NCBI GenBank assembly: GCA_005877565.1
Contig: VBOK01000164.1
Coordinates: forward strand, 1 to 6,674
Reading direction: 5' to 3'
DNA: 6,674 nucleotides
From: Nitrospirota bacterium
GTDB lineage: Bacteria > Nitrospirota > Nitrospiria > Nitrospirales > NS-4
Both the position numbers and the translations under genes were made by a program. Positions 1 to 5,600 of the stretch are shown here, piece by piece. Positions within the stretch are counted from its first letter, which is position 1; the number at the start of each line of letters is the position of its first letter. The notes beneath the pieces were generated by a model, which was not told the origin of the DNA, made no database searches, and saw nothing but the letters and a program-made list of their open reading frames with translations.

Positions 1-66
1 AGGATGCGCCCGTTTTCAACCGGGAGTCTGTGTCGTCATCCATTCCACGTGCAATGGGAGGGCCCC

Positions 67-531
67 ATGAGGATCATCGGTATGGTTCGTATTCTCGGCA
101 TCCTAGCGGCAATCGCCTTCGTCAGCCAGGTCGGCCTGGCAGTGGCGGCTGAGGAGTCCAAGCAACAGAAGAAAGCCAAATCAGACCCGGCAACTGCCCA
201 GCCGGGCGGTGGGGTCCAGAGCAACAAGGCCAAGGCCTCCGAATCGCCTCGGCTGACGAAGGGCCGTAGTTGCTCCGGTGCGACGCCCAAGATCAAAAAG
301 ATTACCCCGGATGAAGGCAAGGCCGGAGACAAGGTGACGATCGCTGGTGAGCACTTCGGCGAGCCCGGATGCGTCAGCATGGTCTCTTTCGGTCCTGGCA
401 GTCCGGCCAAGTTCACCCAGGTGGACGACAGGATAATCACGGTGACAGTTCCCGCTGGCAAGAAAGGGATGGAACTGCTGATCGTGACCGGCTTCACAGG
501 CGAGGACTCCAAGCCGTTCCTGCGTAAGTAA
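67..531 (+). CDS. Exported single-domain IPT/TIG protein
   Basis: The product is 154 residues and no enzymatic role is suggested. Residues 1-28 form a Sec signal peptide: basic start, hydrophobic stretch ILGILAAIAFV, and a likely cleavage at AVAA|EE. A low-complexity linker rich in K, Q, S, A and G follows to about residue 72. Residues 73-152 match an IPT/TIG immunoglobulin-like fold: P-x-I-xx-I-x-P-xx-G at the start, GDKVTIAGEHFG in the middle, a V-x-F-G strand, then VTVPAGKKG. Cys69 and Cys102 could form a disulfide. The ATG at 67 follows GGGAGGG (56-62), a strong but closely spaced ribosome site; ATG 82 in the same frame is a fair alternative that also leaves a good signal peptide. An open frame continues upstream to base 4 but has no ribosome site and would bury the signal peptide. 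TIG domains of this size usually bind proteins or carbohydrates at the cell surface or in the periplasm; the partner is unknown. Confidence 0.8.
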   Translation: MRIIGMVRILGILAAIAFVSQVGLAVAAEESKQQKKAKSDPATAQPGGGVQSNKAKASESPRLTKGRSCSGATPKIKKITPDEGKAGDKVTIAGEHFGEPGCVSMVSFGPGSPAKFTQVDDRIITVTVPAGKKGMELLIVTGFTGEDSKPFLRK

Positions 532-561
532 GCGGCCTTTACTCATCCAGCCACCGGCCGC
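532..561 (+). terminator. GC-rich hairpin after the IPT/TIG gene, possible terminator
   Basis: GCGGCC at 532-537 and GGCCGC at 556-561 are perfect reverse complements separated by 18 bases, beginning directly after the stop codon. No T tract follows (GTCGGGTTCTCC), so this is not a classical intrinsic terminator. It could protect the 3' end or assist Rho. The call rests on position and stem only. Confidence 0.3.
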
Positions 562-594
562 GTCGGGTTCTCCAACAAACGGCGCGGCTGCGGG

Positions 595-630
595 TGGCCC
601 ATCCTGGACATCCAGCGTATAATCCACGCA
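595..630 (+). promoter_or_regulatory. Promoter of the RNase D gene with consensus TATAAT
   Basis: A perfect TATAAT lies at 618-623 in otherwise GC-rich DNA. The hexamer 17 bases upstream, TGGCCC (595-600), matches TTGACA at only three positions, so the -35 is weak. Transcription would begin near base 630, about 29 bases before the GTG start of the downstream gene. Base 630 is also the A of an ATG that opens a ten-codon frame ending in TGA at 660-662 and overlapping that GTG as GTGA. Confidence 0.5.
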
Positions 631-658
631 TGTCCGATGCCCCCGCCAAGAAGACCCT

Positions 659-1846
659 GTGACGAAGCGTCTGTCAGACGCTGAATACATCCGGGACGAA
701 GCCGGGCTGATGGCCCTCTGCGCACAGCTCCGCGGCCACGACCGTCTGGCGGTGGATACCGAGTTCATGGGGGAGGACTCCTTCCACCCACGGCTTGAGA
801 TCATTCAGGTCGCGGCAGGGGACGTCATCGCCATTATCGACTACCAGAAGGTGCCCACGCTGGAGCCGTTCTTTTCGCTGCTAGACGACACCCGCATCCT
901 GAAAGCGCTCCACGCCGGCCGGCAGGACTTGGAAATCTTCTCCGTGCTGTCCGGCTCCGTGCCGACGCCCGTCTTCGACACGCAGGTCGCGGCGGCGATG
1001 GTTGGGTACGGGACCCAAATCGGCTATGCCCAGCTCGTGAAGCAAGTCCTCAGAATCACCCTGGAGAAGTCCGAGACCTTCACCAACTGGGCGCAGCGGC
1101 CCCTGACGCCCGAGCAGATCGTCTATGCGTTGGAAGATGTCCGGTATCTCCTGGCGCTGCACGACCATCTGGTCAGGCAACTCAAGGCCCTTGGCCGCTT
1201 GGAGTGGGCGGAAGAGGAGTTTCGTCGGGTCCAGTCGCTCGCCGACCATGAGGCGCGCGACCCTCGGCTCCGGTACCAGCGCATCAGGGGCTGGGAGGGG
1301 TTGAGCCCGCGCGCACGCGGCGTGCTACGGGAGGTGGCGGCGTGGCGCGAGCACGAAGCCAAGCGGCGGGACCGACCCCGCGGGCGTATCCTGCGCGATG
1401 AGATCCTGGTCGAGATCGCCCGGCGCGCGCCAACGACGGTGGAGGCGTTGGGCCAGATGCGCGGCGTCCAGCCGTCCCAAGTCGAGAAGTACGGCGAAGC
1501 GCTCGTGGCCGCCGTCAAGCAGGGGCTGGCCGTGCACGACCACGAACTGCCGCACGTCGAGAAGCGCAAGCGGATCGATCCGGAAACGGCGGGTCTAGCC
1601 GATCTGCTCGGCACGGCCCTGAAGGTGCGGGCCGTCGAGGCGTCCATCTCGCCGCAACTACTGGCGACGTCCGCGGACCTGGAACTGTTCGCCTTGGAGC
1701 GCGGGCGGGGCGCGGCGGAGAAGCTGCCGATCCTGCAAGGGTGGCGGCGACAGTTGGCCGGCGAGCACCTGTTAAAGGTGCTGGAGGGCCAGCTCACCGT
1801 CGGCTACGATCCGGAGACCAAGCAGGTGCGGCTGTTCGAGCGATGA
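659..1846 (+). CDS. rnd: Ribonuclease D (DEDDy 3'-5' exoribonuclease)
   Basis: This cytoplasmic enzyme trims 3' ends of structured RNAs, classically tRNA precursors. At 395 residues it is close to the E. coli enzyme (about 375). The N-terminal exonuclease domain (about 10-190) carries all DEDDy catalytic positions: Asp33 and Glu35 in VDTEF (Exo I), Asp90 in HAGRQDLEIF (Exo II), and Tyr156 plus Asp160 in YALEDVRYLL (Exo III). An HRDC domain follows at about 215-290, starting LSPRARGVLREVAAWRE. The C-terminal ~100 residues correspond to the less conserved end of the family. The start is GTG: an in-frame TAA at 620-622 excludes a longer protein, and Asp33 lies at the expected distance. Ribosome binding is weak (AAGAAG, 648-653). 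A TATAAT box at 618-623 suggests its own promoter. It is followed by 126 bases of non-coding DNA, so it is probably monocistronic. All catalytic residues are present, so it should be active. Confidence 0.93.
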   Translation: MTKRLSDAEYIRDEAGLMALCAQLRGHDRLAVDTEFMGEDSFHPRLEIIQVAAGDVIAIIDYQKVPTLEPFFSLLDDTRILKALHAGRQDLEIFSVLSGSVPTPVFDTQVAAAMVGYGTQIGYAQLVKQVLRITLEKSETFTNWAQRPLTPEQIVYALEDVRYLLALHDHLVRQLKALGRLEWAEEEFRRVQSLADHEARDPRLRYQRIRGWEGLSPRARGVLREVAAWREHEAKRRDRPRGRILRDEILVEIARRAPTTVEALGQMRGVQPSQVEKYGEALVAAVKQGLAVHDHELPHVEKRKRIDPETAGLADLLGTALKVRAVEASISPQLLATSADLELFALERGRGAAEKLPILQGWRRQLAGEHLLKVLEGQLTVGYDPETKQVRLFER

Positions 1847-1894
1847 AAGCTCGGAGACGCGGGTCCTGTCGGCGAACAGTTAGTCTTCTCCTGC

Positions 1895-1972
1895 TTGACC
1901 TTTGTTCTACTGTAGTCGTACTGTCTTGCCAGCGCATTTTTAGCGCGACAGTTTCACAAAGGGGAGGATGCC
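1895..1972 (+). promoter_or_regulatory. Leader region of the DsrE-family gene: TTGACC, TACTGT direct repeat, hairpin, ribosome site
   Basis: TTGACC (1895-1900) matches the -35 consensus at five of six positions. TACTGT occurs twice, at 1908-1913 and 1919-1924, exactly 11 bases (one helical turn) apart; the second copy is the only plausible -10 (spacing 18) and is poor, so an activator could be needed. Further down, CTGTC (1921-1925) and GACAG (1947-1951) enclose GCGC (1932-1935) and GCGC (1943-1946) with a 7-base loop, a two-part imperfect hairpin in the expected leader. GGGGAGG at 1961-1967 is a strong ribosome site five bases before ATG 1973. Promoter and hairpin are suggestive; the ribosome site is clear. 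Confidence 0.4.
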
Positions 1973-2446
1973 ATGTTTACGATGTTCAGAAAGAGGCGGT
2001 TGGTTGTCTCCGCATTGGCCGTGGCGGCGCTACTCATGCTTCCGTTGAGCAGCCCGCTGCACGCCGCCGAGCCCCCGGCGAAAGACAAGGTCAAGGTCCT
2101 CTACCACGTGGATGGCAAGGATCTTGAGGTGGCGAAATATGCGATGGCGCTCATCAACAAGCACATCGACGCCGAAGGCGGGCCGGACAAGATCGACGTG
2201 GAGCTGGTCGTGCATGGGCCGGCGCTCGAGCTCTTCGACAAGGACAAGATGGACCCGGAACTGAAGAAACGGTTCGAGCAGATCGTTGACAAAGGCGTGC
2301 ACGCGGAGATGTGCCAGGTTTCGATGAAGCTGTACAACAAGACGCTGGACAATCTCGTGAAGGGGTTCGTCGCCACGCTGCATCCGGTCGCGGTGAAGCG
2401 GATCGCGGACCTGCAAAAGGAAGGCTACATCTACATCAAGCCGTAA
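1973..2446 (+). CDS. Exported DsrE/DsrF-family (sulfur-relay-like) protein
   Basis: The product is 157 residues. A signal peptide occupies residues 1-32: MFRKRR, then a hydrophobic run VVSALAVAALLMLPL, with cleavage likely at LHAA|EPP. The mature part is one DsrE-like alpha/beta domain: opening strand KVKVLYHVDG (38-48), helix LEVAKYAMALINKHID, strand VELVVHGPALELF (76-88), helix PELKKRFEQIVDKGVHAEMC (95-114), and the ending VAVKRIADLQKEGYIYIKP typical of single-domain periplasmic members. Cys114 is the only cysteine and sits where DsrE relatives keep their conserved cysteine. Cytoplasmic DsrE/TusD proteins carry persulfide sulfur; exported versions are mostly uncharacterised, so sulfur binding here is an inference. 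GGGGAGG (1961-1967) sets the start. It stands alone: RNase D ends 126 bases upstream and the next gene converges 9 bases downstream. Confidence 0.82.
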   Translation: MFTMFRKRRLVVSALAVAALLMLPLSSPLHAAEPPAKDKVKVLYHVDGKDLEVAKYAMALINKHIDAEGGPDKIDVELVVHGPALELFDKDKMDPELKKRFEQIVDKGVHAEMCQVSMKLYNKTLDNLVKGFVATLHPVAVKRIADLQKEGYIYIKP

Positions 2447-2455
2447 GTGCTCTGA

Positions 2456-3157
2456 TCAGGCTGGTTTCGGCTTGATCACGAAGACGCCGTCGCGAAGGGT
2501 GAGCAGGGCGGCGGTCACGCGGGGATCTGACGAGACCACGCGGTTCAGCTCCTGGATGGCGGTGGTGGAAGGGTCCGGAGTGTTTGCATTCAGGACCCTG
2601 CCGCTCCAGAGGACATTGTCGATCAGGATCACGCCGGTCGGCGTGATCAGTTCCTTCGCCCGCCGGTAGTAGTTCACGTAGTTGGCCTTGTCGGCGTCGA
2701 TGAAGATCACGTCGAAGGGGCCGGTCAGAGTTCTAATCGTCTCCAGCGCCGGGCCCACGCGGACTTCGATCTTCTGGCCGTGTGGGCTCTTGTCCCAGTA
2801 GCGGCGCGCAAAGGTCGCCGAATCGGGATCAATCTCGCAGGTGATGACCGTCCCGTCCTTCGGCAGTGCCTCCGCCATCGCAAGCGCGCTGTAACCGGTG
2901 AACGTGCCGATCTCCAGCACCCGCCTGGCGCGGACGGTGAACGCCATCACTTTGAGGAAGGCGCCTTCCAGCGGGCCCACCACCATCTGCGGGCAGTCCT
3001 GAGTGCGGTAGGTTTCCTCGCGGATCAGCCGGCAGACGTCCGACTCGGCCACGGAGTGCGCCGCCGCGTACTCTTCGATCTCGGGAGGAACTATATCTGC
3101 CAGCGGTGAGATTCCCCGTCGGGCAAGCTGTTTGAACAATGAGACCAGCCTCAGCAT
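2456..3157 (-). CDS. Class I SAM-dependent O-methyltransferase, caffeoyl-CoA OMT type
   Basis: This predicted cytoplasmic enzyme moves a methyl group from S-adenosylmethionine to a hydroxyl, in this family usually a catechol-like or CoA-linked phenol, using a divalent metal. The product is 233 residues. SAM-binding motif I is VLEIGTFTGYSALAMAEALP (80-99); CEID (107-110) ends the second strand and binds the ribose; FIDADKANY (152-160) and IDNVLWSG (179-186) supply the expected metal ligands Asp154, Asp180 and Asn181. Length and motif spacing are normal. The ATG at 3157 begins 4 bp after the tryptophanase stop, implying co-transcription and probably coupled translation; its own ribosome site is poor (AACAGG directly abuts the ATG). 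The open frame extends back into the tryptophanase gene, but that part looks like out-of-frame coding. The true substrate cannot be read from the sequence. The gene converges with the DsrE-family gene, leaving 9 bp and no room for a separate terminator. Confidence 0.88.
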   Translation of the reverse strand: MLRLVSLFKQLARRGISPLADIVPPEIEEYAAAHSVAESDVCRLIREETYRTQDCPQMVVGPLEGAFLKVMAFTVRARRVLEIGTFTGYSALAMAEALPKDGTVITCEIDPDSATFARRYWDKSPHGQKIEVRVGPALETIRTLTGPFDVIFIDADKANYVNYYRRAKELITPTGVILIDNVLWSGRVLNANTPDPSTTAIQELNRVVSSDPRVTAALLTLRDGVFVIKPKPA

Positions 3158-3161
3158 CCTG

Positions 3162-4532
3162 TTAGACGGGCTCGAATTCGATCGTAAAGTGGCGCAATAC
3201 CGACGCCTGACGGATGACGCGGAAGCCACGTAGGGTCTCGCGCAGCTTGTGCACGTGTTCGGCCACTTCGACCACGTAGTCGATGTGGCTCTGCGTGTAG
3301 GCGCGTCTCGGAATCGCGATGCGCACCAGGTCCATGTCAGAGGGGATTTCCTTCCCCTTCACGTTCCGGCCGAACATCGCGTTGCCGATTTCGCCGGTCC
3401 GGATGCCGCCATGCTCGTAGATGGCCGAGCAGAGGCTCTGGGCCGGGAACTGGATAGGGGGGATGTGCGGCAGCAGCGCCCGCGCGTCGATATACACCGC
3501 GTGGCCCCCCGGCGGCTGCACGATCGGGTAGCCGATCTTGTCGAGCCGTTCCGCCAGGTATTCCACCGAGCGGAGCCGGTACTTGAGATAGTCTTCCTCC
3601 AGGACTTCCTTCAGTCCCTGAGCGATCGCGTCCAGGTCACGGCCCGCGAGCCCGCCGTAGGTTGGAAAGCCCTCGGTGAGGACCAGGAGATTTCGGCACC
3701 GCTGGGCCCAGTCCCCGTCGTTCATCCCCAGAAAGCCGCCGATGTTGACCAGGCCGTCCTTCTTTGCACTCATCGTGCAGCCGTCCGACAGGCGGAACAT
3801 CTCGTGGGCGATGTCCGCCGCGCTCTTGTTCTGATAGCCGGACTCACGGAGTTTGATGAAATACGCGTTCTCGGCGAACCGGCAGGCGTCTAGGAAGAAC
3901 GGAACGCCGTAGCGACGGCACAGCGCGCTGGTCTGCCGGAGGTTCTCCATCGAGACCGGCTGGCCTCCGCCGGAGTTGTTCGTCACCGTGAGCATGCAGA
4001 GCGGCACCTGGCCAGGCTTGGCGTCCTTGAGCAGCGCTTCCAGCCGGTTCAGGTCCATGTTGCCCTTGAACGGGTGGCGGGATTGCGGCTGCTTGCCCTC
4101 CGGAATGACGAGGTCCACCGCCTCCGCGCCAGCCGCTTCGATGTTGGCACGGGTTGTGTCGAAGTGCGTGTTATTGGGCACGATCTGCCCCTTGCCGCAG
4201 ACGGTCGAGAAGAGGATGCGCTCGGCCGCGCGGCCCTGGTGCGTCGGAATGATGTGGACGTAGCCGGTCAGGTCTTTGACCGCCGCTTCGAACCGGTAGA
4301 AGCTGTTGGAGCCGGCATAGGCGTTATCGCCGCGCATCATGGCGGCCCACTGCTCCGAGGACATCGCCGAGGTCCCGCTGTCGGTCAAAAGGTCGATGAG
4401 GATGTCCTTGGCCCGGATGTTGAACATGTTGTAGTGGGCGTGTTTGAGGATCGCCTGCCGCTCCTCCGGCGTCGTCATGCGGATCGGCTCCACGACCTTG
4501 ATCTTGAAGGGCTCGATGATGGTTCTGAACAT
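3162..4532 (-). CDS. tnaA: Tryptophanase (PLP-dependent beta-eliminating lyase)
   Basis: This cytoplasmic enzyme cleaves L-tryptophan to indole, pyruvate and ammonia. The 456-residue product spans the whole tryptophanase/tyrosine phenol-lyase fold: LIDLLTDSGT (45-54), GDNAYAGS (68-75), THQGR (97-101), SGGGQPVS (187-194), MSAKKDGLVNIGG (254-266, PLP Schiff-base lysine probably Lys258), EGFPTYGGLAGRD and VRIAIPRR (Arg404, substrate carboxylate). Many stretches read like tyrosine phenol-lyase (AMSSEQWAAMM, ADGCTMS-like region, VNIGGFLGMND). The residues that separate the two enzymes nevertheless point to tryptophanase: Asp125 in FDTT where phenol-lyase has Thr, Ile382 in EIG where phenol-lyase has its catalytic Arg381, and His448 in LRHFT where phenol-lyase has Phe. 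The ATG at 4532 is chosen because MFRTIIEPFKIKVVEP aligns with family N-termini. No ribosome site precedes it; a TATACT box lies 6 bases upstream. No tnaC-like leader with a Trp codon and no permease gene are adjacent. Confidence 0.9.
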   Translation of the reverse strand: MFRTIIEPFKIKVVEPIRMTTPEERQAILKHAHYNMFNIRAKDILIDLLTDSGTSAMSSEQWAAMMRGDNAYAGSNSFYRFEAAVKDLTGYVHIIPTHQGRAAERILFSTVCGKGQIVPNNTHFDTTRANIEAAGAEAVDLVIPEGKQPQSRHPFKGNMDLNRLEALLKDAKPGQVPLCMLTVTNNSGGGQPVSMENLRQTSALCRRYGVPFFLDACRFAENAYFIKLRESGYQNKSAADIAHEMFRLSDGCTMSAKKDGLVNIGGFLGMNDGDWAQRCRNLLVLTEGFPTYGGLAGRDLDAIAQGLKEVLEEDYLKYRLRSVEYLAERLDKIGYPIVQPPGGHAVYIDARALLPHIPPIQFPAQSLCSAIYEHGGIRTGEIGNAMFGRNVKGKEIPSDMDLVRIAIPRRAYTQSHIDYVVEVAEHVHKLRETLRGFRVIRQASVLRHFTIEFEPV

Positions 4533-4538
4533 AGAGCT

Positions 4539-4568
4539 AGTATACCGCTGGGCGCTGGCTGGCGTCAT
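4539..4568 (-). promoter_or_regulatory. Possible internal promoter for tryptophanase
   Basis: On the minus strand TATACT (4544-4539) matches five of six -10 bases, and ATGACG (4568-4563) matches four of six -35 bases at a spacing of 18. The predicted RNA would start close to base 4532, which is the A of the tryptophanase ATG, so the message would have little or no leader. The -35 overlaps the stop of the upstream gene. It could drive tnaA and the methyltransferase independently of that gene. Confidence 0.4.
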
Positions 4569-5188
4569 TCACCAATACGGATGAAACAGATCGGATCCTG
4601 GACGATGGCCGTGGGATAGTCCTCGTCCTCGACCACGCACGGGATGCCGTGGCGCTCGCACCAGTCGGTGATCCAGGGGATTTCTTCCACGGAGGTCGTG
4701 ACGAGGGCCGGGCGCGCGACCTTCCCGAAGCAGCCGGCGGCGAGGGCAAGGACGGCCTGGCGTTCGACGGTGAACGCGGCCGGGTCGAACGTCACGGGGT
4801 TGGCTCGTCCGGAGGACAGCGCACCGAGCTCCGGGAAGCATTCCGGGTCGTTCAGCACGCTGACGATCCACAGGTGGTCGAAGCGGCCCTCGGCTTCCCG
4901 CGCGTCCTTGGCCTGGAACTCGAACGGCAGCCCTGCGCAGGCGCGGTTGAGCACCGCCGCCTCGTCGGCGCGCAGGTTGTAGGCGGCGACCGTCCGGTGC
5001 AATTCGGCTGTTTCCATCACGAGCGGGGGCAGTTCGGCGACGCCGGCGCCCACATACAGGCTCCGGCCGCCCGGGCGGAGGCGGTCGCGCAGGACGGTAG
5101 CCAGCTTGATCCCGAGTTCCTGACACGGCCTCCGCCGTTCCTCCCAAAAGGCATCGCCACCTTTTTTACTAGCGCCCCCTATTGACAT
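4565..5188 (-). CDS. Methyltransferase-like Rossmann protein of unknown function, N-terminus possibly altered
   Basis: The 207-residue product is not recognised as a named family. From about residue 14 it resembles class I methyltransferases: FWEERRRPCQELG helix, LRPGGRSLYVGAGVAELPPLV (37-57) in the place of motif I, VAAYNLRADEAAVLNRA as the following strand/helix, and FDHLWIVSVLNDPECFPEL where motif IV would be. The motif I glycines are only partly conserved (VGAGVAE), and the acidic ribose-binding residue after strand 2 is not obvious, so catalysis is uncertain. The only ATG is at 5188, inside an AT-rich island, without a ribosome site; codons before about base 5150 are AT-rich (AGT AAA AAA GGT) and the first 13 residues look unlike the rest. 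The original 5' end may have been replaced or lost. A TTG at 5215 is an unlikely alternative. The gene ends 32 bases before tnaA, suggesting one transcription unit. Confidence 0.6.
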   Translation of the reverse strand: MSIGGASKKGGDAFWEERRRPCQELGIKLATVLRDRLRPGGRSLYVGAGVAELPPLVMETAELHRTVAAYNLRADEAAVLNRACAGLPFEFQAKDAREAEGRFDHLWIVSVLNDPECFPELGALSSGRANPVTFDPAAFTVERQAVLALAAGCFGKVARPALVTTSVEEIPWITDWCERHGIPCVVEDEDYPTAIVQDPICFIRIGE

Positions 5189-5360
5189 AAATATCAAAAC
5201 ATAATAATTCTGCAAAATCTTACGCTATCAAAAAAGATATGAGTTCAAAAATCAAAAACCCCGCCAAAGCAAAAATAAATGAAAAATAATTCAAAGCATA
5301 ATAAATAAAAAAATAATAAAAAATTAATAATAAAAATAAATCAACAAATAAATAAAAAAC
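5160..5360. other. Extremely A-rich non-coding island
   Basis: Composition changes abruptly at about 5155-5180 and again at 5360/5361. Within 5281-5360 a hand count gives 57 A, 16 T, 5 C and 2 G, in a window otherwise near 60% GC. Stops are frequent in all frames and no coding sense is visible. The top strand is dominated by A runs joined by single T (AAATAAATAAA-like), which would favour intrinsic curvature. A 14-base direct repeat TCAAARCATAATAA occurs at 5194-5207 and 5291-5304. A perfect TTGACA at 5182-5187 on the plus strand has no matching -10. Confidence 0.75.
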
Positions 5361-5386
5361 CTCGGCGTTATGCAGACTGCACCGAG
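5346..5386 (-). terminator. Intrinsic terminator reading leftward
   Basis: On the minus strand CTCGGTG (5386-5380) pairs with CGCCGAG (5367-5361), giving seven base pairs including one G-T wobble around a 12-base loop. It is followed immediately by GTTTTTTATTTATTTG (5360-5345), a good uridine tract. It would stop transcripts entering from the right before they reach the minus-strand unit. No convincing gene upstream of it is visible, so it may end a small RNA or act in a leader. Confidence 0.6.
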
Positions 5387-5548
5387 CACTGGTCGCTGAA
5401 GGGCTTTTTTAAGAGTTCCTCCTCATAAAAGTCCCTCCCTTAGCCGACTTGCCGAAGGTCGCCAGCCTCGCGCCCGAGGGTCGAACCCGGTGTTTCTTTC
5501 TGAGTCCTCATGTAAGTGAGACGGCGAAGCTGTATCAACCTTATGAAG
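5387..5548. other. Unassigned intergenic stretch with minus-strand mini-ORF
   Basis: No protein gene is convincing here. On the minus strand AGGGAGGGA (5440-5432) stands six bases ahead of ATG 5426, opening MRRNS and stopping at 5409; the next codons are themselves AGGAGG. A leftward terminator follows 23 bases after the stop. Further upstream, CCGGG-TTCGACC-CTCGG (minus strand, about 5490-5474) folds as a tRNA T-arm look-alike, but no acceptor or anticodon arm was found. The pattern fits a short leader or small RNA, without proof. Confidence 0.3.
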
Positions 5549-5600
5549 GCTAGGGGCGATGGGCGATAGGCACTGGGAGGAATGCGCGTTAGGCAATGGG
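5549..5600 (-). repeat. Left inverted array of degenerate GCC(T/C)AT repeats
   Basis: Read on the minus strand this segment contains CCTATCGCCCATCGCCCC and CCCATTGCC, the same word family as the array right of the four-helix gene but in opposite orientation. GGGCGATAGG (5561-5570) matches the reverse complement of CCTATAGCCC (5968-5977) at 9 of 10 bases; GGCAATGG (5592-5599) is the exact reverse complement of CCATTGCC (5990-5997). The right end contains the start codon of the next gene. Confidence 0.65.

Noticed and set aside
1843..2127. Plus-strand frame starting ATG 1843, overlapping the RNase D stop (ATGA) with a hydrophobic LLLLDLC...VVVLSC stretch like a lipoprotein signal
   Set aside because: After the leader it runs out of frame through the DsrE-family gene, giving the Arg/Gly-rich text typical of a shadow frame, and it has no ribosome site of its own.
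3249..3893. Long plus-strand frames opposite tnaA and the methyltransferases
   Set aside because: They are antisense shadows of GC-rich genes whose minus-strand products show clear family motifs.
5182..5210. TTGACA on the plus strand as a rightward promoter
   Set aside because: No acceptable -10 at 16-18 bases and no gene for over 380 bases downstream; a single hexamer is expected by chance in AT-rich DNA.
5409..5426. tnaC-type leader peptide for the tryptophanase unit
   Set aside because: The five-codon peptide MRRNS has no tryptophan, and the structural gene lies about 900 bases further with another gene in between.
5474..5490. tRNA-like T-arm CCGGG-TTCGACC-CTCGG on the minus strand
   Set aside because: Neither an acceptor stem, an anticodon arm nor CCA could be placed around it; a 17-base stem-loop alone is not enough for a tRNA gene.
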